Positions 49,362-58,028 of a stretch of 60,703 nucleotides of DNA are shown here, in pieces. The DNA is from Pseudomonas plecoglossicida NBRC 103162 = DSM 15088 (lineage in GTDB: Bacteria; Pseudomonadota; Gammaproteobacteria; Pseudomonadales; Pseudomonadaceae): the NCBI RefSeq assembly GCF_000730665.1, contig NZ_BBIV01000036.1:1-60703 (forward strand), written 5' to 3'. The translations under genes and the position numbers were made by a program. Below the pieces are notes generated by a model. The model worked only from the letters and a program-made list of their open reading frames with translations, made no database searches and was not told where the DNA came from. Each line of letters begins with the position of its first letter. The stretch's first letter is position 1.

Positions 49362-49625
49362 ATGCCTGCCCGCGAATTGCAAGAGCGCCTGAACAGCTTG
49401 CGCGAGCAACTGGATAGAAACGTACCGCTTTCGGATGAAGAGCTGGCCGCGCTGCACGAGGAGGCCAGACAGATCGAAGCGCAGCTGAAGCTCGAAGAGG
49501 CCACCCCGGACAACAACCTGGTGGATGGCGTAAATCTGGCGATCGAACGCTTCGAAGCCGATCACCCCGACTTGACCGCCACCCTGCGCAGCATCGCCAA
49601 CTCGCTGCACAGCATGGGCATCTGA
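49362..49625 (+). CDS. DUF4404 family protein
   Basis: An 87-residue protein beginning MPARELQERLNSLREQL with charged helices and ending in a LTATLRSIANSLHSMGI helix, as in DUF4404. GGAGA lies ten bases before ATG 49362. The family is conserved in gamma-proteobacteria without known function. It stands between the HAD-like gene and queF. Confidence 0.82.
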   Translation: MPARELQERLNSLREQLDRNVPLSDEELAALHEEARQIEAQLKLEEATPDNNLVDGVNLAIERFEADHPDLTATLRSIANSLHSMGI

Positions 49626-49686
49626 GATCGCCAGGCGCGCTGTGGGAGGCAGGTGACCCTTCTCCCACAGGTTTTGCTTGCCTGCC

Positions 49687-50517
49687 TTACTGACGAACCA
49701 GCCGCAGGTTCGCCGGGCTGATGGCCCCCATGCTGCGATACGGGTTGATATCCAGCCCACCGCGGCGCACGTAGCGTGCGTACACCGTCAAATGCCCCGG
49801 CTGCAGCAGGTTCTTCAAGTCCAGGTAGATGCGCTCGACGCATTGCTCGTGGAAGTCGGCATGCTGGCGGAAGCTGATCAGGTAGGTCAGCAGGCTGGCG
49901 TGGTCCAGCGCCCTGCCCTTGTACTCCACCACCACACTGCCCCAGTCAGGCTGCCCGGTGACCGGGCAGTTGGATTTGAGCAGGTGGCTGTGCAGGGTCT
50001 CTTCCACTACCTGTTCCGGGTTGCAGCGCAGCAGTTCAGGCTGAGGCTGTTCGTAGTTGCTGATCGCGATGTCCAGTCCATCGATGCACTGGCCTGGCAA
50101 CGCCACCACCCCTTGCGCCTCCACCTCGGCCAACGTGCGCACCTGCACCGCCACGGGCTTGCCAGCGGCTGCCGACAAGTCTTTTTCCAGGCAACCGCGC
50201 AGCGCGTCGATCGAAGCGAACACGGTCTGGTTCAGCGAGTTGAGGTACAGCTTGAACGACTTCGACTCGATGATGTTCGGCGAGTCGGCCGGTATGGCGA
50301 ATTCGCCGATGGCCACCACCGGCTTGCCGGACGGCAGCAACCACGACAGCTCGAAGCAGTTCCAGTAGTCCACGCCCTGCCAAGGCAGGGTCTGGGCAGT
50401 CACGCCCAGCTCGGCCCACTTGGCGGTGCGCGGGATCGGGAACAACAGCGAAGGCGTGTAGGTGGCGATGTATTCGCTGGACTTGCCCAGCGGAGAGTGT
50501 TCGGCAGCAGGATGCAT
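49687..50517 (-). CDS. queF: NADPH-dependent 7-cyano-7-deazaguanine reductase
   Basis: A 276-residue QueF of the long form. It reduces preQ0 to preQ1 in queuosine synthesis, using NADPH. The family motif ESKSFKLY (84-91) and the catalytic Cys184 in SNCPVTGQPDWG are present. Stand-alone gene, oriented against the DUF4404 gene. Confidence 0.96.
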   Translation of the reverse strand: MHPAAEHSPLGKSSEYIATYTPSLLFPIPRTAKWAELGVTAQTLPWQGVDYWNCFELSWLLPSGKPVVAIGEFAIPADSPNIIESKSFKLYLNSLNQTVFASIDALRGCLEKDLSAAAGKPVAVQVRTLAEVEAQGVVALPGQCIDGLDIAISNYEQPQPELLRCNPEQVVEETLHSHLLKSNCPVTGQPDWGSVVVEYKGRALDHASLLTYLISFRQHADFHEQCVERIYLDLKNLLQPGHLTVYARYVRRGGLDINPYRSMGAISPANLRLVRQ

Positions 50518-50585
50518 GGAAACTGACCTGAAGGTTCGTAAATGCTCCTAGTCTACCGGTTTTACCTGCTGCCTTGGAGCGCCAG

Positions 50586-51104
50586 TCACTCGATGGTCAG
50601 TGGCCCCACCATACCGGCCTGGTAATGCCCCGGCACGTTGCAGGCGAACTCGATGGGCGCGGACTTGCGGAAGGTCCAGGTCAGCTCGGCGCGCTGGCCG
50701 GGCGGCACCAGCACGGTGTTGCCCGCGTCATGACCGTGGGCGCCATGGCTCATCTGGCCGTGGTTCATCTGGCCGTGGTCCATGCCCTCGTGGTTCATGC
50801 CAGCGGTGAAGATCTGGCCTTGCATGGCGACCATCTCCTTCTGGTGCTCGGCATGCATGGCCTTGTCGCCCAGGTTGAACTCGTGAGGCAGCTTGCCTTG
50901 GTTGATCAGCACGAAGCGCACGGTTTCGCCGGCCTTGACCTGCAGGCTCTTCGGCTCGAAGGCTATATCCTTGAGCACCACCTCGACGGTGCGAGTGGCC
51001 TTGGCCGCCGAGGCCGGCTCGCCGAACGCAAAGGTGCCGGCCTCGCCTGCGAAAGCGGGCAGGCTTGCCAGGGCAAGCGTGGCGGCGACGAACAGGTGTT
51101 TCAT
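50586..51104 (-). CDS. Periplasmic cupredoxin (plastocyanin-like copper protein)
   Basis: A 172-residue protein: signal peptide (1-19, AFA) and a cupredoxin fold with type-1 copper ligands His74, Cys155, His160 and Met165. Between them (about 100-127) lies a Met- and His-rich loop with repeated NHGQM and DHGQM units, a probable extra copper-binding site. It is divergent from copRS with a CopR box between, so it should be copper-induced. ATG 51104 is taken to give the signal peptide. Confidence 0.88.
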   Translation of the reverse strand: MKHLFVAATLALASLPAFAGEAGTFAFGEPASAAKATRTVEVVLKDIAFEPKSLQVKAGETVRFVLINQGKLPHEFNLGDKAMHAEHQKEMVAMQGQIFTAGMNHEGMDHGQMNHGQMSHGAHGHDAGNTVLVPPGQRAELTWTFRKSAPIEFACNVPGHYQAGMVGPLTIE

Positions 51105-51175
51105 GATGACTCCAGGTCTTTCAATGGGATAGGGCCACTTTAGGGCGGGCTGACTGGCAGCCACCTGACGGCAAG

Positions 51176-51191
51176 ATTACAACTTTGTCAG
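51176..51191. promoter_or_regulatory. CopR box between cupredoxin gene and copR
   Basis: ATTAC-AACTT-TGTCAG at 51176-51191 is the exact reverse complement of the CTGACA-N5-GTAAT consensus that I recall for CopR sites in P. aeruginosa. It lies 72 bases before the cupredoxin start and 62 before copR, suited to regulate both. Confidence 0.75.
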
Positions 51192-51253
51192 CTCGGGCGA
51201 CGGCGGGCAGAGTCACGTATCATTTCAGCCACTACTCAGACCGCGGACACTGC

Positions 51254-51934
51254 ATGAAACTGCTGATCGTCGAAGACCAGGCCCGCACCGGCCAGTACCT
51301 GAGCCAGGGCCTCAACGAAGCCGGTTTTGCCACCGAGCTTGCGGCCGACGGCGAAACCGGCCAGTTCCTGGCCCTGACCGGCGATCACGACCTGCTGATC
51401 CTCGACGTGATGCTGCCTGGCCGCGACGGCTGGCAGATTCTCCAGGCAGTGCGCCAGGCCGGGCTGGACACGCCGGTACTGTTCCTCACCGCCCGCGACG
51501 CCGTGGAGGACCGTGTACATGGCCTGGAACTCGGTGCTGACGATTACCTGGTCAAACCGTTTGCCTTCTCCGAACTGCTCGCTCGGGTACGCAGCCTGTT
51601 GCGCCGTGGCACCAGCGTCAGCCAGGAAACCACCCTGGCGCTCGCCGACCTGCGCCTGGACCTGCTGCGCCGCCGTGCCGACCGCGCTGGCCAGCGCATC
51701 GACCTGACCGCCAAGGAATTCGCCCTGCTCGAACTGCTGCTCAGGCGCCAGGGCGAGGTGCTGCCCAAATCCCTGATCGCCTCGCAGGTGTGGGACATGA
51801 ATTTCGACAGTGACACCAACGTCATCGAAGTCGCCATCCGCCGCCTGCGTCTGAAGATCGACGACGCCCACTCCAACAAGCTGATCCACACCGTGCGTGG
51901 CATGGGCTACGTGCTGGAAGAGCGGCCCGACTGA
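51254..51934 (+). CDS. copR: Copper response regulator CopR
   Basis: A 226-residue OmpR-type regulator: receiver with Asp51 in LILDVMLPG, and a C-terminal winged helix with VIEVAIRRLRLKID. It activates copper-resistance genes when copper is sensed by CopS. ATG 51254 is the start; it overlaps copS by one base. The CopR box upstream suggests autoregulation. Confidence 0.92.
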   Translation: MKLLIVEDQARTGQYLSQGLNEAGFATELAADGETGQFLALTGDHDLLILDVMLPGRDGWQILQAVRQAGLDTPVLFLTARDAVEDRVHGLELGADDYLVKPFAFSELLARVRSLLRRGTSVSQETTLALADLRLDLLRRRADRAGQRIDLTAKEFALLELLLRRQGEVLPKSLIASQVWDMNFDSDTNVIEVAIRRLRLKIDDAHSNKLIHTVRGMGYVLEERPD

Positions 51935-53271
51935 TGCGCAGGCTCTCCCTCGGCAACCGCCTGGCGTTACTGTTCGCGGCCTGCACCGCTGCCGTTTCGC
52001 TGGGCGCCGGGTTGCTTTTCACCCACGCAAGCAAGCAGCACTTCATCGAGCTTGACCAGCAATTGCTCGAATCGCGCCTGTCATTGTTTCGTACCCAGCT
52101 CGCCGGCCTGAACAGCCCAGGTGGCCTGGAAAGCCGGCTACCAGCCCTGCGCAACGAGCTCAGCCATCAGGCCGACCTGGCCTTGCGCCTATCAGGCGGC
52201 GACGGGGCGCTGTGGTACGCCAGCCGCAATCCCTTGCCCGAAGTGCCCTCCGGCACGGGCCTGGCGACCGTGCATGCCGAAGGCGTCGACTACCGCAGCC
52301 TGTCCGTACCCTTGAACGAGAGCGCCCGGCTGACCCTGTACCTCGACATCACCCACCACCAGCACTTCCTGCAAGGCATGCAACGCCTGATCTGGCTTAC
52401 CGTAGGCCTGTCGGCACTGGCCACGGCATTGCTCGGTGCCTGGGCCGCTCGCCGCGGGTTGCGACCGTTGCGCCAGATGGGCCAGGTGGCGGACAGCGTT
52501 TCGGCGCGCTCGTTGACCACCCGCCTGCCCGCGGAGCAGATGCCCGAGGAACTGGCAGTGCTTGCCTGCAACGTGAACGCCATGCTGCAACGCCTGGACG
52601 ACGCCTTCCAGCGCCTGTCGGCGTTCTCGGCCGACATCGCCCATGAACTGCGCACGCCACTGTCCAACCTGCTGACCCATACCCAAGTCACCCTCACCCG
52701 CCCGCGCAGCCTGGAAGAATACCGCGAGGCACTGCACGGCAACCTGGAAGAGCTGCAATGGATGGCGCAAATGATCAACGACATGCTGTTCCTGGCCAAG
52801 GCCGACCACGGCCTGCTGGTGCCGGGCCAGGCGCCATTGGCATTGCACGAGGAGGTCGATGCGCTGCTGGAATACTACGCGCCGCTGGCCGAGGACGGCG
52901 AAGTGCGGCTGTTGCGCGAGGGACAGGCGATGTTACGGGGCGACCGGCACATGCTGCGCAGGGCCTTGTCGAACCTGCTGGACAATGCCTTGAGGTTTAC
53001 GCCGCCTGGCGGGCAGATTCGCGTGACGCTGGAACCGGGGTTGCGGATATGCCTGGCCAATACTGGTGCGCCGATCGAGGCTGCTTCATTGCCACGGCTG
53101 TTCGATCGGTTTTATCGGGTGGACCCGGCGCGACGGGAAGGCAGTAGCGAGCATGCCGGATTGGGGTTGGCAATTACCCGGTCGATCGTGCAAGCCCATG
53201 GCGGGAGCATTCGCGCAGAATGCGCGGGTGGCTGGACGCGGTTCGTGATCGAGTTGCCCGAAAGTCAGTGA
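51934..53271 (+). CDS. copS: Copper sensor histidine kinase CopS
   Basis: A 445-residue CusS/CopS-type sensor kinase with two membrane helices (about 9-27 and 150-168), a periplasmic sensor region between them, HAMP, HisKA with His237 in FSADIAHELRTPL, and HATPase with GLGLAITRSIVQAHGG. It phosphorylates CopR in response to periplasmic copper. It begins at the copR stop codon. Confidence 0.92.
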   Translation: MRRLSLGNRLALLFAACTAAVSLGAGLLFTHASKQHFIELDQQLLESRLSLFRTQLAGLNSPGGLESRLPALRNELSHQADLALRLSGGDGALWYASRNPLPEVPSGTGLATVHAEGVDYRSLSVPLNESARLTLYLDITHHQHFLQGMQRLIWLTVGLSALATALLGAWAARRGLRPLRQMGQVADSVSARSLTTRLPAEQMPEELAVLACNVNAMLQRLDDAFQRLSAFSADIAHELRTPLSNLLTHTQVTLTRPRSLEEYREALHGNLEELQWMAQMINDMLFLAKADHGLLVPGQAPLALHEEVDALLEYYAPLAEDGEVRLLREGQAMLRGDRHMLRRALSNLLDNALRFTPPGGQIRVTLEPGLRICLANTGAPIEAASLPRLFDRFYRVDPARREGSSEHAGLGLAITRSIVQAHGGSIRAECAGGWTRFVIELPESQ

Positions 53272-53276
53272 ATCTG

Positions 53277-53312
53277 GGGCTGCTTCGCAGCCCATCGCTG
53301 GCAAGCCAGCGA
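53277..53312. terminator. Paired hairpins between convergent copS and lolE
   Basis: Two perfect stems: 53277-53283 with 53287-53293, and 53295-53302 with 53305-53312. They lie between convergent genes and probably end transcription from both sides, though T-runs are short. Confidence 0.6.
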
Positions 53313-53331
53313 CAGGGCCCTCAACAAATCA

Positions 53332-54573
53332 TCAGACAGCCAGGCCGATCGCCGGCTGTACCTGCGAAGCGCGATACGCCGGGTAAATGGTCGCCAGGAA
53401 GCTCATCACCAACCCCGCCACACAGATGATCCCCACATCCCCCCACTGCAGCTCCGACGGCAAGCTGCTGATGAAGTACACATCCGAGGTAAAGATGTGC
53501 TGCCCGCTCACCCGCTCCAGCCAACCGACGATCTGGCTGACATTGAACGCGGCAATCACCCCGAGCACGCCACCGATCAAGGTGCCGACGATACCGATCA
53601 GGCTGCCCTGGACCATGAACGTGCCCATGATCTGCGCCGGCGTGGCGCCCAGGGTACGCAGGATGGCGATGTCAGGCCCTTTGTCGTTCACTACCATCAC
53701 CAGCGTGGCGATGATGTTGAACGCCGCCACCGCGATAATCATCAGCAGCAACAGGCCGATCATGGTCTTTTCCATTTTCATCGCACTGAACAGGCTGCCC
53801 TGGGTGTGCGACCAGTCGTCGGCGCGGTAGGCATCGCCCAGCCCCGCGGCAATGGCCTTGGACACCTGCGGCGCGGCATACAGGTCGTGCAGTTTCAAGC
53901 GCACGCCCTGCACCTGGCCCGGTGCCCAACGCTGCATCTCGCCGGCATCGGCCACGTGCATGTAGGCCTGGGAGCCGTCCAGCTCGGCACCGACCTTGAA
54001 GATGCCGACCACGGTCAGGCGCTGCATGCGCGGCGTGATGCCGCCCGGTTCCTTGCTGATTTCCGGCACGATCAAGGTCAGCTTGTCGCCAGTATTGAGG
54101 CGGAAGCGGCGCGCGGTGAGCTCACCGATCACCACCCCAAACTCACCCGGCTGCAAGTCCTGCAGGCGACCCTGGACGATATGCTGGCCAACGATCGACA
54201 CCTTGCCTTCCTCGGCCGGGTCGATACCACTGACCTGGATCGGCTGCATCGCCCCCTTGTAGGACAGCATGCCCTCCATCTCGGTGATCGGCGCAGCCGC
54301 CATCACGGCCGGGTTCTTCAGCGCTGTGTCGGCGGTCACGCGCCAGTTGTCGAGCGGCTGTACCCCAAGGATCGCGGCATGCGGCACCAGGCCGAGAATC
54401 CGCGAGCTCATCTCGCGCTGGAAGCCGTTCATCACCGACAGCACCACGATCATCGCCAGCACGCCCAGCGACAGGCCGATCATCGAGGTCATCGAAATGA
54501 ACGAGATGAAATGGTTGCGGCGCTTGGCACGGGTGTAGCGAGCACCGATGAACAAGGGCAAGGGTCTGAACAT
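53332..54573 (-). CDS. lolE: Lipoprotein-releasing ABC transporter permease (LolE-like)
   Basis: A 413-residue LolC/E-family permease: N-terminal IGARYTRAKRRNHFISFIS, a membrane helix near 25-48, a large periplasmic domain, and three C-terminal helices with RTLGATPAQIMGTF. With LolD it releases mature lipoproteins from the inner membrane to LolA. ATG 54573 is preferred over 54585. It is third in the lolC-lolD-lolE order. Confidence 0.92.
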   Translation of the reverse strand: MFRPLPLFIGARYTRAKRRNHFISFISMTSMIGLSLGVLAMIVVLSVMNGFQREMSSRILGLVPHAAILGVQPLDNWRVTADTALKNPAVMAAAPITEMEGMLSYKGAMQPIQVSGIDPAEEGKVSIVGQHIVQGRLQDLQPGEFGVVIGELTARRFRLNTGDKLTLIVPEISKEPGGITPRMQRLTVVGIFKVGAELDGSQAYMHVADAGEMQRWAPGQVQGVRLKLHDLYAAPQVSKAIAAGLGDAYRADDWSHTQGSLFSAMKMEKTMIGLLLLMIIAVAAFNIIATLVMVVNDKGPDIAILRTLGATPAQIMGTFMVQGSLIGIVGTLIGGVLGVIAAFNVSQIVGWLERVSGQHIFTSDVYFISSLPSELQWGDVGIICVAGLVMSFLATIYPAYRASQVQPAIGLAV

Positions 54574-54612
54574 GTACGAAAACACCCAATAGAAAATGTG
54601 GGGCGGGCTGGC

Positions 54613-55296
54613 TCAGATAGCGACCAGGTGGCCGTCGTCGAGCTTCAGCACGCGGTCCATCTGGCGCGCCAGGTTGAGGTCGTGGGTCACCACCAGGAAC
54701 GCCGTGCGCGAGGCACTGGACAGCTCCTGCATCAGTTCCTGGATACCCAGCGCGGTGTGGTGGTCAAGGTTGCCGGTCGGCTCGTCGAGCATCACCAGGC
54801 CCGGGCGGTTGACCAGGGCGCGGGCGATCGCCACGCGCTGGCGCTCGCCACCGGACAGTTCGGCCGGCTTGTGGTGCAGGCGGTGGCTCAGGCCCACACG
54901 CTTTAGCAGCGCCTCGGCACGCTCACGTGCCTCGGGAATCGCGGTGCGGCCGATCAGCAACGGCATGCACACGTTCTCCATGGCGGTGAACTCGGGCAAC
55001 AGGTGGTGGAACTGGTAGACGAAACCCAGCGCGCGGTTGCGCAGCAAGCCGCGGGCGCGCTCACCCAGCGCCGACAGCTCCTCGCCGGCCAGCCAGACAC
55101 TGCCCTGGGTCGGCCGGTCGAGGCCGCCCAGCAGGTTGAGCAAGGTACTCTTGCCCGAGCCCGAACTGCCGACGATGGCCACCCGCTCACCGGGATGCAG
55201 TTCCAGGTTGAGGCCTGACAGCACCTGCACCGACTCCGGGCCCTCGTCGTAGGACTTGCCCAGGTTGCGGCAACTCAGAACGGCTTTATCACTCAT
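54613..55296 (-). CDS. lolD: Lipoprotein-releasing ABC transporter ATPase LolD
   Basis: A 227-residue ABC ATPase. Walker A GSSGSGKST (43-51), signature LSGGERQRVAIARAL and Walker B LVMLDEPTGNLD are intact. It powers LolCE. ATG 55296 gives the usual length; ATG 55311, overlapping the lolC stop, is possible. The gene lies between the two permeases. Confidence 0.95.
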   Translation of the reverse strand: MSDKAVLSCRNLGKSYDEGPESVQVLSGLNLELHPGERVAIVGSSGSGKSTLLNLLGGLDRPTQGSVWLAGEELSALGERARGLLRNRALGFVYQFHHLLPEFTAMENVCMPLLIGRTAIPEARERAEALLKRVGLSHRLHHKPAELSGGERQRVAIARALVNRPGLVMLDEPTGNLDHHTALGIQELMQELSSASRTAFLVVTHDLNLARQMDRVLKLDDGHLVAI

Positions 55297-55303
55297 GCGC
55301 GAC

Positions 55304-56554
55304 TCACTCATAACGAAGCGCCTCTGCAGGCTGGGTGCGGGCCGCACGCCAGGCCGGGTACAGGGTGGCGAAGAAACTCAGGACCAACGCCGCACCGCAG
55401 ACCATGTAAACGTCCTGGGCCTGGATCTGCGACGGCAGGTAATCGATGAAATACACGTCGGCATTGAGGAACTTGTGCCCGATCAGCTTCTCGATGCCGG
55501 CGATCGCCGCGCTGACATTGAGCGCGGCGACGATCCCGACCACGGCGCCGATCAGGGTGCCGATCACCCCGATCACCGTGCCCTGGACCATGAAGATGGC
55601 CATGATCTGCCCAGGCGTGGCGCCCAGGGTGCGCAGGATGGCGATGTCACCGCGCTTGTCGTTGACCACCATCACCAGGGTGGAAATGATGTTGAACGCT
55701 GCCACGGCGACGATCAGCAACAGCAGCAGGCCGATCATGGCCTTTTCCATGCGGATGGCCTGGTACAGGTTGCCATGGGTCCGCGTCCAGTCACGGCTGT
55801 AGTACTCCTGCTCGCCCAGCTGCTGGGCGATGCTCCAGGCCACGCGCGGCGCCTGGAACAGGTCGTCGAACTTCAGGCGCAGGCCCTGCACCTGGTCGGC
55901 CTTCCAGCGGTGCAGGCGGGACAGGTCGTTGATGTTGGTCAGGCCCAGGTAGCCGTCGATCTCGCCGGCGCCGACATGGAAGGTGCCGACCACCGTGAAG
56001 CGCTTCATGCGCGGGAACATGCCCGCCGGGGTGACGCTGACTTCGGGTGCGACGAAGGTCAGCTTGTCGCCGATGGCCACGCCCAGCTTGGCGGCGGCCT
56101 TGTCGCCGATCATGATGCCCCACTCGCCGGGCGCCAGCTGGTCGAGGCGGCCCTGCTGGATGAAGTTGTCGATGATCGACACCTCACGCTCGCGGCCCGG
56201 GTCGATGCCGTTGAGCAGCACCTTCTGTACCTTGCCGTCATGGGTCAGCAGGCCCTGCATCTGGGTGTACGGGGCAACCGCCAGCACCTGCGGATTCTGC
56301 TTTACTTGTTCGGCAAGGGCAGGCCAGTCGTTGATCGGCTGGCCGCTCTCCAGCGTGGCATGCGGGATCATGCCCAGCACGCGGGTACGCATCTCGTGGT
56401 CGAAACCGTTCATCACCGAGAGCACCACGATCATCACCACCACGCCCAGGGCGAGGCCGATCATCGAGGTCAGGGAAATGAACGAGACGAAGTGATTACG
56501 GCGCTTGGCACGGGTGTAACGCGTACCGATGAATGCGAAAAGAGGTCTGAACAT
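55304..56554 (-). CDS. lolC: Lipoprotein-releasing ABC transporter permease (LolC-like)
   Basis: A 416-residue permease closely related to the 53332-54573 gene, with the same start IGTRYTRAKRRNHFVSFIS and RTLGATPGQIMAIF, so the two are paralogues. It is the first gene of the lol operon. The promoter should lie in 56555-56647, shared with the divergent PilZ gene. Confidence 0.93.
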   Translation of the reverse strand: MFRPLFAFIGTRYTRAKRRNHFVSFISLTSMIGLALGVVVMIVVLSVMNGFDHEMRTRVLGMIPHATLESGQPINDWPALAEQVKQNPQVLAVAPYTQMQGLLTHDGKVQKVLLNGIDPGREREVSIIDNFIQQGRLDQLAPGEWGIMIGDKAAAKLGVAIGDKLTFVAPEVSVTPAGMFPRMKRFTVVGTFHVGAGEIDGYLGLTNINDLSRLHRWKADQVQGLRLKFDDLFQAPRVAWSIAQQLGEQEYYSRDWTRTHGNLYQAIRMEKAMIGLLLLLIVAVAAFNIISTLVMVVNDKRGDIAILRTLGATPGQIMAIFMVQGTVIGVIGTLIGAVVGIVAALNVSAAIAGIEKLIGHKFLNADVYFIDYLPSQIQAQDVYMVCGAALVLSFFATLYPAWRAARTQPAEALRYE

Positions 56555-56647
56555 GTCGGTGCTTGTTCGGATGAAAGGGAACGTCCTTGTGGCGAGGCGC
56601 CTGTGGCGGCTTTACACTCGGACCACCGCCGCTACCATGGGTTCGCC

Positions 56648-57232
56648 ATGACGACATTAGACGAAGAAGATCGCCGCGAATACTACCGCATCGAAGATCG
56701 GATCGCACTGGAAATAAGCCCCTTGAGCGCGGCTGAAGCCCTTGACCCAGAACTGTTGCAGGATGATTCACCACTGTTCAACCTGCTCAGTGAGCTGCAC
56801 CTGAGCGACTTCGAGTCACAGCACCTGCTGCGCCAGCTGAGCGAGAAGGACCGCACCCTGGCGGCATTCCTGCGAGCGCAGAACAAACGCCTGGACCTGC
56901 TCAGTGCGGTCGTCGCGCAAAGCCTGATCGGCGAGATCGGCCAGCCGCAACGCGTGATCATCTCCGAAGGTGGCGTCGAGTTCGCCCAGCAGCAGCCGAT
57001 CGCTGCCGACACCCGGGTCAAGCTGAAGATGGTGCTGATGCCGCGTGCCCACGGCCTGCTGCTGCGCGGCAGGGTCATCCACTGCGACCCGCGCCCGGAA
57101 GGCGGCTTCGAGGTCGGCTGCGAATTCATCGACATGACCGACGCCCAGCGTCAATTGCTGGCCCGCTACATCCTGCAGCGCCAGCAGCAACATCGGCGCC
57201 AGCAGCTGGAAGAGCAAGACCCCGCCTCCTGA
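56648..57232 (+). CDS. PilZ domain protein
   Basis: A 194-residue protein, homologous in context to PA2989. The RxxxR motif of PilZ c-di-GMP binding is present near the start (R10-EYY-R14). The second motif, usually D/N-x-S-x-x-G, reads IISEGG here, with the acidic residue replaced, so binding may be weakened. The C-terminal part is a helix with many Gln. It begins 94 bases from the divergent lolC. Confidence 0.82.
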   Translation: MTTLDEEDRREYYRIEDRIALEISPLSAAEALDPELLQDDSPLFNLLSELHLSDFESQHLLRQLSEKDRTLAAFLRAQNKRLDLLSAVVAQSLIGEIGQPQRVIISEGGVEFAQQQPIAADTRVKLKMVLMPRAHGLLLRGRVIHCDPRPEGGFEVGCEFIDMTDAQRQLLARYILQRQQQHRRQQLEEQDPAS

Positions 57233-57263
57233 GCCTTTTCATTCTTGAACTGAAGGAACGAAC

Positions 57264-57980
57264 GTGACCCTCATCTACGGCCACCGTGGCGCCAAGGGCG
57301 AAGCGCCCGAGAATACCCTGACCAGCTTCCGTCAGTGCCTGTCCCACGGCGTCACCCGCTGTGAGCTGGACCTGCACCTGTCGGCCGACAACGAGCTGAT
57401 GGTCATCCACGACCCGTCGCTCAAGCGCACTACCGGCCGCCGCGGCAAGGTGGTCGAACACCCGGCGGCCGACCTGATCACCTACGATGCACGCAAGGGC
57501 GGCCCGGGCCATGTACAGCCCTGCCCTATCCCGCGGCTTGAAGAACTGTTCGAGAAATGCCCGTTCGAGCATTGGCAGCTGGAGGTCAAGAGTGCTTCGC
57601 GCACCCGTGCGGCAACCACGGTGCTGGCCATTCGCGAACTGGCCCAGCAGTACGGCTTGCTGGACAAGGTGACCATCACCTCCAGCTCACGCGAGGTGCT
57701 GGGCGCGGCGCAGGAACTGGTACCGGACGTGAAGCGCGGACTGGTGGCCGAATATGCCTGGCTCGACCCGCTGAAGGTGGCGCAGAACTACGGCTGCGAG
57801 TTGCTGGCCTTGAACTGGACACTGTGCACCCCGGAGCGCCTGCTCAAGGCACAGGGCCAGGGTTTGCACGTGTCGGTGTGGACGGTCAACGAACCGGCAC
57901 TGATGCGCCGGCTCGCTGATTTTGGCGTGGACAGCCTGATTACAGACTTTCCCGGTTTGGCCAAGACCACCCTCGGGTAG
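57264..57980 (+). CDS. ugpQ: Cytosolic glycerophosphodiester phosphodiesterase
   Basis: A 238-residue GDPD-family TIM barrel that hydrolyses glycerophosphodiesters to glycerol-3-phosphate and an alcohol. Signatures: GHRGAKGEAPENTL (6-19), then CELDLHLSADNELMVIHDPSL, interrupted normally. No signal peptide is seen, which fits the UgpQ rather than the GlpQ type. The start is GTG 57264 with GAAGGAA upstream. It follows the PilZ gene by 31 bases. Confidence 0.92.
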   Translation: MTLIYGHRGAKGEAPENTLTSFRQCLSHGVTRCELDLHLSADNELMVIHDPSLKRTTGRRGKVVEHPAADLITYDARKGGPGHVQPCPIPRLEELFEKCPFEHWQLEVKSASRTRAATTVLAIRELAQQYGLLDKVTITSSSREVLGAAQELVPDVKRGLVAEYAWLDPLKVAQNYGCELLALNWTLCTPERLLKAQGQGLHVSVWTVNEPALMRRLADFGVDSLITDFPGLAKTTLG

Positions 57981-58028
57981 GGCTGAAATCGGTCTCCCCG
58001 ACCGGCTCAGGCCACCGGCCGGAGCCGC

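Noticed and set aside
55256..56647. Long plus-strand upstream extension of the PilZ gene
   Set aside because: It is antisense to lolC; only the part from ATG 56648 shows PilZ features.
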